Below are positions 38,801-50,900 of a DNA stretch of 64,000 nt, piece by piece (positions within the stretch are counted from its first letter, which is position 1; every line of letters begins with the position of its first letter). The translations under genes and the position numbers were made by a program. This stretch comes from Crotophaga sulcirostris (taxonomy: Eukaryota; Chordata; Aves; Cuculiformes; Crotophagidae): positions 407,923-471,922 of the forward strand of contig VYZB01000168.1 in the NCBI GenBank assembly GCA_013397455.1, read 5' to 3'. The notes beneath the pieces were generated by a model, which was given only the letters and a program-made list of their open reading frames with translations, was not told where the DNA came from and ran no database searches.

Positions 38801-41800
38801 AGAAGAGAAGAGAAGAGAAGAGAAGAGATTCCTTATCTATAGAGAAGAGAAGAGAAGAGAAGAGAAGAGAAGAGAAGAGAAGAGAAATGCAGATGTAAGA
38901 GAAGAGAAGAGAAGAGAAGAGAAGAGAAGAGAAGAGAAGAGAAAGCTTGTGTTGAGAGAAGAGAAGAGAAGAGAAGAGAAGAGAAGAGAAGAGAAGAGAT
39001 TGGGTTCAGCCAGAGAAGAGAAGAGAAGAGAAGAGAAGAGAAGAGAAGAGAAGAGAGTAAATTTTGAAAGAGAAGAGAAGAGAAGAGAAGAGAAGAGAAG
39101 AGAAGAGAAGAGAATCAGCTTCTTTAGAGAAGAGAAGAGAAGAGAAGAGAAGAGAAGAGAAGAGAAGAGACTACCTAATAGCAGAGAAGAGAAGAGAAGA
39201 GAAGAGAAGAGAAGAGAAGAGAAGAGAATCATATTGGGAAGAGAAGAGAAGAGAAGAGAAGAGAAGAGAAGAGAAGAGAAGAGATTGGCTGTAATTAGAG
39301 AAGAGAAGAGAAGAGAAGAGAAGAGAAGAGAAGAGAAGAGATAACCTTTCTAAAGAGAAGAGAAGAGAAGAGAAGAGAAGAGAAGAGAAGAGAAGAGACA
39401 GGCAGATATTAGAGAAGAGAAGAGAAGAGAAGAGAAGAGAAGAGAAGAGAAGAGATTATTCCAAAGTAGAGAAGAGAAGAGAAGAGAAGAGAAGAGAAGA
39501 GAAGAGAAGAGATTTTTTTTTATTAGAGAAGAGAAGAGAAGAGAAGAGAAGAGAAGAGAAGAGAAGAGATGTCTTCTGGGAAGAGAAGAGAAGAGAAGAG
39601 AAGAGAAGAGAAGAGAAGAGAAGAGAAGGTTTCCATCAAGAGAAGAGAAGAGAAGAGAAGAGAAGAGAAGAGAAGAGAAGAGAAAGCAAAGCAAAAGAGA
39701 AGAGAAGAGAAGAGAAGAGAAGAGAAGAGAAGAGAAGAGACTTCTTACCATCAGAGAAGAGAAGAGAAGAGAAGAGAAGAGAAGAGAAGAGAAGAGACCA
39801 CTGCTCTTGAGAGAAGAGAAGAGAAGAGAAGAGAAGAGAAGAGAAGAGAAGAGATTCTGCTTGCACAGAGAAGAGAAGAGAAGAGAAGAGAAGAGAAGAG
39901 AAGAGAAGAGAAAATATTTTCAGAGAGAAGAGAAGAGAAGAGAAGAGAAGAGAAGAGAAGAGAAGAGAACTGTCTTTTCTAGAGAAGAGAAGAGAAGAGA
40001 AGAGAAGAGAAGAGAAGAGAAGAGAAGTTCCCTTGGAAGAGAAGAGAAGAGAAGAGAAGAGAAGAGAAGAGAAGAGAAGAGAGTCTTGGTTCCTAGAGAA
40101 GAGAAGAGAAGAGAAGAGAAGAGAAGAGAAGAGAAGAGAAAGAATTGATTAAGAGAAGAGAAGAGAAGAGAAGAGAAGAGAAGAGAAGAGAAGAGACCCA
40201 AAATATGGAGAGAAGAGAAGAGAAGAGAAGAGAAGAGAAGAGAAGAGAAGAGACTCCTTTACCTGAGAGAAGAGAAGAGAAGAGAAGAGAAGAGAAGAGA
40301 AGAGAAGAGATGGTGAATCTCTAGAGAAGAGAAGAGAAGAGAAGAGAAGAGAAGAGAAGAGAAGAGAAGAATTAATCTTAGAGAAGAGAAGAGAAGAGAA
40401 GAGAAGAGAAGAGAAGAGAAGAGAGGTCAATGACTTAGAGAAGAGAAGAGAAGAGAAGAGAAGAGAAGAGAAGAGAAGAGAGTGGTCAGTCAAAGAGAAG
40501 AGAAGAGAAGAGAAGAGAAGAGAAGAGAAGAGAAGAGAGAAAATGTGAAAAGAGAAGAGAAGAGAAGAGAAGAGAAGAGAAGAGAAGAGAAGAGAATGCA
40601 GCGTTAAAGAGAAGAGAAGAGAAGAGAAGAGAAGAGAAGAGAAGAGAAGAGAATGCTTGCATTAAGAGAAGAGAAGAGAAGAGAAGAGAAGAGAAGAGAA
40701 GAGAAGAGAGCTGTGTATGATAGAGAAGAGAAGAGAAGAGAAGAGAAGAGAAGAGAAGAGAAGAGATGGTAACCTGCTAGAGAAGAGAAGAGAAGAGAAG
40801 AGAAGAGAAGAGAAGAGAAGAGACACTGCTTTGCAAGAGAAGAGAAGAGAAGAGAAGAGAAGAGAAGAGAAGAGAAGAGAGGACATAGGTGAAGAGAAGA
40901 GAAGAGAAGAGAAGAGAAGAGAAGAGAAGAGAAGAGAACCCATTTCCAAAGAGAAGAGAAGAGAAGAGAAGAGAAGAGAAGAGAAGAGAAGAGAAGACTC
41001 AGCTCTAGAGAAGAGAAGAGAAGAGAAGAGAAGAGAAGAGAAGAGAAGAGAAAATTCTTGCATAGAGAAGAGAAGAGAAGAGAAGAGAAGAGAAGAGAAG
41101 AGAAGAGATGCCCCATTTCCAGAGAAGAGAAGAGAAGAGAAGAGAAGAGAAGAGAAGAGAAGAGACAGCATCAATAAAGAGAAGAGAAGAGAAGAGAAGA
41201 GAAGAGAAGAGAAGAGAAGAGAAGCAGTGAATGTAGAGAAGAGAAGAGAAGAGAAGAGAAGAGAAGAGAAGAGAAGAGAAAGAGTTCAGGCAGAGAAGAG
41301 AAGAGAAGAGAAGAGAAGAGAAGAGAAGAGAAGAGATTTATAGCAGACAGAGAAGAGAAGAGAAGAGAAGAGAAGAGAAGAGAAGAGAAGAGACTATGCA
41401 TTAATAGAGAAGAGAAGAGAAGAGAAGAGAAGAGAAGAGAAGAGAAGAGAGATTTTCTGGAAAGAGAAGAGAAGAGAAGAGAAGAGAAGAGAAGAGAAGA
41501 GAAGAGAAATAATTCTACAAGAGAAGAGAAGAGAAGAGAAGAGAAGAGAAGAGAAGAGAAGAGATCACCAGTATGTAGAGAAGAGAAGAGAAGAGAAGAG
41601 AAGAGAAGAGAAGAGAAGAGACTAAACATTAGAAGAGAAGAGAAGAGAAGAGAAGAGAAGAGAAGAGAAGAGAAGAGAAGAACTTTACATAGAGAAGAGA
41701 AGAGAAGAGAAGAGAAGAGAAGAGAAGAGAAGAGAAGTTATGCACCAAGAGAAGAGAAGAGAAGAGAAGAGAAGAGAAGAGAAGAGAAGAGAGAGTGGGT

Positions 41801-43958
41801 ACCAAGAGAAGAGAAGAGAAGAGAAGAGAAGAGAAGAGAAGAGAAGAGAGTAATGTATTTAAGAGAAGAGAAGAGAAGAGAAGAGAAGAGAAGAGAAGAG
41901 AAGAGAGCTTCAGAAACTAGAGAAGAGAAGAGAAGAGAAGAGAAGAGAAGAGAAGAGAAGAGATGTGCTATGGCCAGAGAAGAGAAGAGAAGAGAAGAGA
42001 AGAGAAGAGAAGAGAAGAGAGCTTTTGCAGATAGAGAAGAGAAGAGAAGAGAAGAGAAGAGAAGAGAAGAGAAGAGATAGACATCATGCAGAGAAGAGAA
42101 GAGAAGAGAAGAGAAGAGAAGAGAAGAGAAGAGAGTTTGGTTTTAGAGAGAAGAGAAGAGAAGAGAAGAGAAGAGAAGAGAAGAGAAGAGATTTTTCACT
42201 TGAAGAGAAGAGAAGAGAAGAGAAGAGAAGAGAAGAGAAGAGAAGAGAGCCAAAACTGTCAGAGAAGAGAAGAGAAGAGAAGAGAAGAGAAGAGAAGAGA
42301 AGAGAGTCTTTCTCCATAGAGAAGAGAAGAGAAGAGAAGAGAAGAGAAGAGAAGAGAAGAGACTATGCCATTTGAGAGAAGAGAAGAGAAGAGAAGAGAA
42401 GAGAAGAGAAGAGAAGAGACATCCTTCCTCAAGAGAAGAGAAGAGAAGAGAAGAGAAGAGAAGAGAAGAGAAGAGAAATTTTGTTCGAAGAGAAGAGAAG
42501 AGAAGAGAAGAGAAGAGAAGAGAAGAGAAGAGATTCACCGCATCAAGAGAAGAGAAGAGAAGAGAAGAGAAGAGAAGAGAAGAGAAGAGAAACCTGACAT
42601 ACAGAGAAGAGAAGAGAAGAGAAGAGAAGAGAAGAGAAGAGAAGAGAATTAAAAGTTCAAGAGAAGAGAAGAGAAGAGAAGAGAAGAGAAGAGAAGAGAA
42701 GAGATAATGTCTTGTCAGAGAAGAGAAGAGAAGAGAAGAGAAGAGAAGAGAAGAGAAGAGAATTCAAAGTGTGAGAGAAGAGAAGAGAAGAGAAGAGAAG
42801 AGAAGAGAAGAGAAGAGATTTTTGTCATTAAGAGAAGAGAAGAGAAGAGAAGAGAAGAGAAGAGAAGAGAAGAGACTCTAATTTACGAGAGAAGAGAAGA
42901 GAAGAGAAGAGAAGAGAAGAGAAGAGAAGAGAAAATAACTACATAGAGAAGAGAAGAGAAGAGAAGAGAAGAGAAGAGAAGAGAAGAGACCAGTGTCTGG
43001 GAGAGAAGAGAAGAGAAGAGAAGAGAAGAGAAGAGAAGAGAAGAGATAGGACATAATAAGAGAAGAGAAGAGAAGAGAAGAGAAGAGAAGAGAAGAGAAG
43101 AGACCTTCCGCACTGAGAGAAGAGAAGAGAAGAGAAGAGAAGAGAAGAGAAGAGAAGAGACTGTTAAACGCAAGAGAAGAGAAGAGAAGAGAAGAGAAGA
43201 GAAGAGAAGAGAAGAGATTATGTAACATAAGAGAAGAGAAGAGAAGAGAAGAGAAGAGAAGAGAAGAGAAGAGAGTTGTAGTCCTTAGAGAAGAGAAGAG
43301 AAGAGAAGAGAAGAGAAGAGAAGAGAAGAGAGTGTAACATTTTAGAGAAGAGAAGAGAAGAGAAGAGAAGAGAAGAGAAGAGAAGAGAGTCATTGTTAAG
43401 AGAGAAGAGAAGAGAAGAGAAGAGAAGAGAAGAGAAGAGAAGAGACACTTAAATAGAAGAGAAGAGAAGAGAAGAGAAGAGAAGAGAAGAGAAGAGAAGA
43501 GAATTTTAGATACTAGAGAAGAGAAGAGAAGAGAAGAGAAGAGAAGAGAAGAGAAGAGATCCCAGGTAATCAGAGAAGAGAAGAGAAGAGAAGAGAAGAG
43601 AAGAGAAGAGAAGAGAGGTGGTACTTCAAGAGAAGAGAAGAGAAGAGAAGAGAAGAGAAGAGAAGAGAAGAGAAAAGTTAAATTAAGAGAAGAGAAGAGA
43701 AGAGAAGAGAAGAGAAGAGAAGAGAAGAGAAATTATTTCCTGAGAGAAGAGAAGAGAAGAGAAGAGAAGAGAAGAGAAGAGAAGAGAACCTTTTACGGAA
43801 GAGAAGAGAAGAGAAGAGAAGAGAAGAGAAGAGAAGAGAAGAGATGTTTGTTATGAAGAGAAGAGAAGAGAAGAGAAGAGAAGAGAAGAGAAGAGAAGAG
43901 ATGTAAGTTTTAAAGAGAAGAGAAGAGAAGAGAAGAGAAGAGAAGAGAAGAGAAGAGA

Positions 43959-44027
43959 CCAGTTGAAGATAGAGAAGAGAAGAGAAGAGAAGAGAAGAGA
44001 AGAGAAGAGAAGAGATTCCTTCCAACC
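43959..44027 (+). mobile_element. CR1 LINE 3' tail visible through two 12-mers
   Basis: The 12-mer at 43959-43970, CCAGTTGAAGAT, is identical to 20307-20318 in the readable CR1 copy. The next 12-mer, 57 bases on (44016-44027), is TTCCTTCCAACC. It matches the CR1 tail as I know it (TCCCTTCCAACC) at 11 of 12 bases, and the in-window copy exactly 57 bases on (20364-20375) at 8 of 12. The preceding and following 12-mers do not match, which fits a short 5'-truncated fragment. The intervening bases are overwritten. Confidence 0.75.
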
Positions 44028-47000
44028 AGAGAAGAGAAGAGAAGAGAAGAGAAGAGAAGAGAAGAGAAGAGATTTTTTTTGTAAAGAGAAGAGAAGAGAA
44101 GAGAAGAGAAGAGAAGAGAAGAGAAGAGAAAAATCTTTTAAAGAGAAGAGAAGAGAAGAGAAGAGAAGAGAAGAGAAGAGAAGAGATTTTTGCTTCATAG
44201 AGAAGAGAAGAGAAGAGAAGAGAAGAGAAGAGAAGAGAAGAGATTGAAACATTTCAGAGAAGAGAAGAGAAGAGAAGAGAAGAGAAGAGAAGAGAAGAGA
44301 AAATCACTGGAAAGAGAAGAGAAGAGAAGAGAAGAGAAGAGAAGAGAAGAGAAGAGAGATTTTATTAAGAGAGAAGAGAAGAGAAGAGAAGAGAAGAGAA
44401 GAGAAGAGAAGAGATAGGCTGAGAAAAGAGAAGAGAAGAGAAGAGAAGAGAAGAGAAGAGAAGAGAAGAGATCCATTTCCAGAAGAGAAGAGAAGAGAAG
44501 AGAAGAGAAGAGAAGAGAAGAGAAGAGATGTGCCTATGATAGAGAAGAGAAGAGAAGAGAAGAGAAGAGAAGAGAAGAGAAGAGATTCACCCACCCTAGA
44601 GAAGAGAAGAGAAGAGAAGAGAAGAGAAGAGAAGAGAAGAGAGTCAGTCAGGTAAGAGAAGAGAAGAGAAGAGAAGAGAAGAGAAGAGAAGAGAAGAGAT
44701 GCAGGCTTTTTAGAGAAGAGAAGAGAAGAGAAGAGAAGAGAAGAGAAGAGAAGAGAGATAATTTGTGTAGAGAAGAGAAGAGAAGAGAAGAGAAGAGAAG
44801 AGAAGAGAAGAGATAACTTGCTTTGAGAGAAGAGAAGAGAAGAGAAGAGAAGAGAAGAGAAGAGAAGAGATCCCTGTACATGAGAGAAGAGAAGAGAAGA
44901 GAAGAGAAGAGAAGAGAAGAGAAGAGATGTCCTTGCTGTAGAGAAGAGAAGAGAAGAGAAGAGAAGAGAAGAGAAGAGAAGAGAGGTGAAGCAATTAGAG
45001 AAGAGAAGAGAAGAGAAGAGAAGAGAAGAGAAGAGAAGAGATCTGCTTGACTCAGAGAAGAGAAGAGAAGAGAAGAGAAGAGAAGAGAAGAGAAGAGATT
45101 TGGAATGTGCAGAGAAGAGAAGAGAAGAGAAGAGAAGAGAAGAGAAGAGAAGAGATCCTCTCTCTCCAGAGAAGAGAAGAGAAGAGAAGAGAAGAGAAGA
45201 GAAGAGAAGAGATCTCCTAGGGCAAGAGAAGAGAAGAGAAGAGAAGAGAAGAGAAGAGAAGAGAAGAGATAACTCTGCCTGAGAGAAGAGAAGAGAAGAG
45301 AAGAGAAGAGAAGAGAAGAGAAGAGATAGATCACTGGGAGAGAAGAGAAGAGAAGAGAAGAGAAGAGAAGAGAAGAGAAGAGACTCCTACTGTTTAGAGA
45401 AGAGAAGAGAAGAGAAGAGAAGAGAAGAGAAGAGAAGAGACCGTAACATCACAGAGAAGAGAAGAGAAGAGAAGAGAAGAGAAGAGAAGAGAAGAGAGTA
45501 ACATTGTATAGAGAAGAGAAGAGAAGAGAAGAGAAGAGAAGAGAAGAGAAGAGACGGACTTCACTGAGAGAAGAGAAGAGAAGAGAAGAGAAGAGAAGAG
45601 AAGAGAAGAGATGGGTCACATTCAGAGAAGAGAAGAGAAGAGAAGAGAAGAGAAGAGAAGAGAAGAGATCCTTTGAGAGGAGAGAAGAGAAGAGAAGAGA
45701 AGAGAAGAGAAGAGAAGAGAAGAGAGCAAGTTTAAAGAGAGAAGAGAAGAGAAGAGAAGAGAAGAGAAGAGAAGAGAAGAGAATGACCTTCTTAAGAGAA
45801 GAGAAGAGAAGAGAAGAGAAGAGAAGAGAAGAGAAGAGATTATTTTTACACAGAGAAGAGAAGAGAAGAGAAGAGAAGAGAAGAGAAGAGAAGAGAAAGA
45901 CCCTTGTTAGAGAAGAGAAGAGAAGAGAAGAGAAGAGAAGAGAAGAGAAGAGAAATTGCAAACCTAGAGAAGAGAAGAGAAGAGAAGAGAAGAGAAGAGA
46001 AGAGAAGAGACTTCCTGGTTTGAGAGAAGAGAAGAGAAGAGAAGAGAAGAGAAGAGAAGAGAAGAGATGTGTGGGTACGAGAGAAGAGAAGAGAAGAGAA
46101 GAGAAGAGAAGAGAAGAGAAGAGAGCTGTCCATGAGAGAGAAGAGAAGAGAAGAGAAGAGAAGAGAAGAGAAGAGAAGAGAGTTGGAAGGCTTAGAGAAG
46201 AGAAGAGAAGAGAAGAGAAGAGAAGAGAAGAGAAGAGATTACAGCAGACTAGAGAAGAGAAGAGAAGAGAAGAGAAGAGAAGAGAAGAGAAGAGAGATTC
46301 CACAGCAAGAGAAGAGAAGAGAAGAGAAGAGAAGAGAAGAGAAGAGAAGAGAATTTGGGTTTTTAGAGAAGAGAAGAGAAGAGAAGAGAAGAGAAGAGAA
46401 GAGAAGAGATTATCTCATGTCAGAGAAGAGAAGAGAAGAGAAGAGAAGAGAAGAGAAGAGAAGAGACTCCCCTAATCAAGAGAAGAGAAGAGAAGAGAAG
46501 AGAAGAGAAGAGAAGAGAAGAGATGGACCAAACAGAGAGAAGAGAAGAGAAGAGAAGAGAAGAGAAGAGAAGAGAAGAGACCCTTTGCTGGAAGAGAAGA
46601 GAAGAGAAGAGAAGAGAAGAGAAGAGAAGAGAAGAGAACTCCAACTGCAAGAGAAGAGAAGAGAAGAGAAGAGAAGAGAAGAGAAGAGAAGAGAGCTGAC
46701 AGTGGTAGAGAAGAGAAGAGAAGAGAAGAGAAGAGAAGAGAAGAGAAGAGAAATGTCCAGGTCAGAGAAGAGAAGAGAAGAGAAGAGAAGAGAAGAGAAG
46801 AGAAGAGATTGTACCTGGGGAGAGAAGAGAAGAGAAGAGAAGAGAAGAGAAGAGAAGAGAAGAGAGTTGTGAGATTCAGAGAAGAGAAGAGAAGAGAAGA
46901 GAAGAGAAGAGAAGAGAAGAGATTCTGGCCCCTGAGAGAAGAGAAGAGAAGAGAAGAGAAGAGAAGAGAAGAGAAGAGACACCAGTTTCTTAGAGAAGAG

Positions 47001-47777
47001 AAGAGAAGAGAAGAGAAGAGAAGAGAAGAGAAGAGATAGGTAGTTCCTAGAGAAGAGAAGAGAAGAGAAGAGAAGAGAAGAGAAGAGAAGAGAATCATGC
47101 AGAGCAGAGAAGAGAAGAGAAGAGAAGAGAAGAGAAGAGAAGAGAAGAGAATTTCACTTCCCAGAGAAGAGAAGAGAAGAGAAGAGAAGAGAAGAGAAGA
47201 GAAGAGAGACACCTACCACAGAGAAGAGAAGAGAAGAGAAGAGAAGAGAAGAGAAGAGAAGAGAGCCAAGTGACTCAGAGAAGAGAAGAGAAGAGAAGAG
47301 AAGAGAAGAGAAGAGAAGAGATGTAGGGTGCCTAGAGAAGAGAAGAGAAGAGAAGAGAAGAGAAGAGAAGAGAAGAGATCCCTATGAAACAGAGAAGAGA
47401 AGAGAAGAGAAGAGAAGAGAAGAGAAGAGAAGAGAACAGCACATGACAGAGAAGAGAAGAGAAGAGAAGAGAAGAGAAGAGAAGAGAAGAGAACCAGCAC
47501 GGTGAGAGAAGAGAAGAGAAGAGAAGAGAAGAGAAGAGAAGAGAAGAGAATGTATCCTCATAGAGAAGAGAAGAGAAGAGAAGAGAAGAGAAGAGAAGAG
47601 AAGAGAATTCACCACACCAGAGAAGAGAAGAGAAGAGAAGAGAAGAGAAGAGAAGAGAAGAGACAGTGTGGAAGGAGAGAAGAGAAGAGAAGAGAAGAGA
47701 AGAGAAGAGAAGAGAAGAGAAAGCATTGTTTTAGAGAAGAGAAGAGAAGAGAAGAGAAGAGAAGAGAAGAGAAGAGA

Positions 47778-47960
47778 GCACTGACACAGAGAGAAGAGAA
47801 GAGAAGAGAAGAGAAGAGAAGAGAAGAGAAGAGAGACCAGGTTGGAAGAGAAGAGAAGAGAAGAGAAGAGAAGAGAAGAGAAGAGAAGAGATGGCAGGGG
47901 GGCAGAGAAGAGAAGAGAAGAGAAGAGAAGAGAAGAGAAGAGAAGAGAATGATTCTATGT
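47778..47960 (+). mobile_element. CR1 LINE 3' end visible through four consecutive 12-mers
   Basis: The four 12-mers at 47778 (GCACTGACACAG), 47835 (GACCAGGTTGGA), 47892 (TGGCAGGGGGGC) and 47949 (ATGATTCTATGT) fall in CR1 3'-end order. Against common CR1 variants as I know them, GCACTGGAACAG, GGCCAGGTTGGA, TGGCAGGGGGGT and ATGATTCTATGA, they match at 10, 11, 11 and 11 of 12 bases. Against the readable copy they align to 20217, 20274, 20330 and 20387 (8, 8, 9 and 8 of 12), with steps of 57, 56 and 57. The one-base difference is a normal indel between copies. The element is + oriented and ends near 47960. Confidence 0.85.
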
Positions 47961-50900
47961 AGAGAAGAGAAGAGAAGAGAAGAGAAGAGAAGAGAAGAGA
48001 AGAGATAAGTCAATTGCAGAGAAGAGAAGAGAAGAGAAGAGAAGAGAAGAGAAGAGAAGAGAAGCTGGTGAACAAGAGAAGAGAAGAGAAGAGAAGAGAA
48101 GAGAAGAGAAGAGAAGAGAACTGTGTGTATCAGAGAAGAGAAGAGAAGAGAAGAGAAGAGAAGAGAAGAGAAGAGAGTTTCAGCAAATAGAGAAGAGAAG
48201 AGAAGAGAAGAGAAGAGAAGAGAAGAGAAGAGATTATGAAGGAAAAGAGAAGAGAAGAGAAGAGAAGAGAAGAGAAGAGAAGAGAAGAGAAGAATCATAA
48301 AGAGAGAAGAGAAGAGAAGAGAAGAGAAGAGAAGAGAAGAGAAGAGACTTCAGTGGGTGAGAGAAGAGAAGAGAAGAGAAGAGAAGAGAAGAGAAGAGAA
48401 GAGAGCAAGATCCTACAGAGAAGAGAAGAGAAGAGAAGAGAAGAGAAGAGAAGAGAAGAGATTACTATGTCATAGAGAAGAGAAGAGAAGAGAAGAGAAG
48501 AGAAGAGAAGAGAAGAGAAGAACTCAAGTTAGAGAAGAGAAGAGAAGAGAAGAGAAGAGAAGAGAAGAGAAGAGAGTCTGTCCATTCAGAGAAGAGAAGA
48601 GAAGAGAAGAGAAGAGAAGAGAAGAGAAGAGAATTTCTATGTCGAGAGAAGAGAAGAGAAGAGAAGAGAAGAGAAGAGAAGAGAAGAGATTTCTCTCCTG
48701 AAGAGAAGAGAAGAGAAGAGAAGAGAAGAGAAGAGAAGAGAAGAGATTGTTTTTTTCCAGAGAAGAGAAGAGAAGAGAAGAGAAGAGAAGAGAAGAGAAG
48801 AGATTGTCACTACTTAGAGAAGAGAAGAGAAGAGAAGAGAAGAGAAGAGAAGAGAAGAGAGATGGCTAGGACAGAGAAGAGAAGAGAAGAGAAGAGAAGA
48901 GAAGAGAAGAGAAGAGAAGCTGGAATATGAGAGAAGAGAAGAGAAGAGAAGAGAAGAGAAGAGAAGAGAAGAGACGGGTTTGCCAAAGAGAAGAGAAGAG
49001 AAGAGAAGAGAAGAGAAGAGAAGAGAAGAGAGATAAATTTGAAAGAGAAGAGAAGAGAAGAGAAGAGAAGAGAAGAGAAGAGAAGAGAATGAATTATTTA
49101 AGAGAAGAGAAGAGAAGAGAAGAGAAGAGAAGAGAAGAGAAGAGAGCGTATCCATACAGAGAAGAGAAGAGAAGAGAAGAGAAGAGAAGAGAAGAGAAGA
49201 GACCTACCATCACTAGAGAAGAGAAGAGAAGAGAAGAGAAGAGAAGAGAAGAGAAGAGAAATTCAAGTCAGAGAGAAGAGAAGAGAAGAGAAGAGAAGAG
49301 AAGAGAAGAGAAGAGAGTGAGTGATTTTAGAGAAGAGAAGAGAAGAGAAGAGAAGAGAAGAGAAGAGAAGAGAAGAGTTAGTGTCAGAGAAGAGAAGAGA
49401 AGAGAAGAGAAGAGAAGAGAAGAGAAGAGATTTAATTCACAAAGAGAAGAGAAGAGAAGAGAAGAGAAGAGAAGAGAAGAGAAGAGAAAATGGCCATTAA
49501 GAGAAGAGAAGAGAAGAGAAGAGAAGAGAAGAGAAGAGAAGAGATTAAGATATCTTAGAGAAGAGAAGAGAAGAGAAGAGAAGAGAAGAGAAGAGAAGAG
49601 ATAAACCTCCCTGAGAGAAGAGAAGAGAAGAGAAGAGAAGAGAAGAGAAGAGAAGAGACACAACTTGGTGAGAGAAGAGAAGAGAAGAGAAGAGAAGAGA
49701 AGAGAAGAGAAGAGAAAGTTGACAGGGAGAGAAGAGAAGAGAAGAGAAGAGAAGAGAAGAGAAGAGAAGAGAATTAAACACTTTAGAGAAGAGAAGAGAA
49801 GAGAAGAGAAGAGAAGAGAAGAGAAGAGATCATACGGATCCAGAGAAGAGAAGAGAAGAGAAGAGAAGAGAAGAGAAGAGAAGAGATATTTCACCAGGAG
49901 AGAAGAGAAGAGAAGAGAAGAGAAGAGAAGAGAAGAGAAGAGACAGCATTGCCTGAGAGAAGAGAAGAGAAGAGAAGAGAAGAGAAGAGAAGAGAAGAGA
50001 ATTCACCCCAACAGAGAAGAGAAGAGAAGAGAAGAGAAGAGAAGAGAAGAGAAGAGACAGTGGCAGAACAGAGAAGAGAAGAGAAGAGAAGAGAAGAGAA
50101 GAGAAGAGAAGAGATAAAACTACTGCAGAGAAGAGAAGAGAAGAGAAGAGAAGAGAAGAGAAGAGAAGAGAAGCTAGAAGCAGAGAGAAGAGAAGAGAAG
50201 AGAAGAGAAGAGAAGAGAAGAGAAGAGATAACTAAATGACAGAGAAGAGAAGAGAAGAGAAGAGAAGAGAAGAGAAGAGAAGAGACTAAAACTATGCAGA
50301 GAAGAGAAGAGAAGAGAAGAGAAGAGAAGAGAAGAGAAGAGAATCAGACAGGCTAGAGAAGAGAAGAGAAGAGAAGAGAAGAGAAGAGAAGAGAAGAGAC
50401 ATGTAAATGATAGAGAAGAGAAGAGAAGAGAAGAGAAGAGAAGAGAAGAGAAGAGACATGCCCCTTAAAGAGAAGAGAAGAGAAGAGAAGAGAAGAGAAG
50501 AGAAGAGAAGAGAACAGGAAGTGAAAGAGAAGAGAAGAGAAGAGAAGAGAAGAGAAGAGAAGAGAAGAGATGTGAAAAAGGAAGAGAAGAGAAGAGAAGA
50601 GAAGAGAAGAGAAGAGAAGAGAAGAGAAAATTGCATTGAAGAGAAGAGAAGAGAAGAGAAGAGAAGAGAAGAGAAGAGAAGAGAAAAAGCACAATTAGAG
50701 AAGAGAAGAGAAGAGAAGAGAAGAGAAGAGAAGAGAAGAGAGCTTGGGGACAAAGAGAAGAGAAGAGAAGAGAAGAGAAGAGAAGAGAAGAGAAGAGAGG
50801 AGTAGAGGGAAGAGAAGAGAAGAGAAGAGAAGAGAAGAGAAGAGAAGAGAAGAGAACAATAAAGGGTAGAGAAGAGAAGAGAAGAGAAGAGAAGAGAAGA

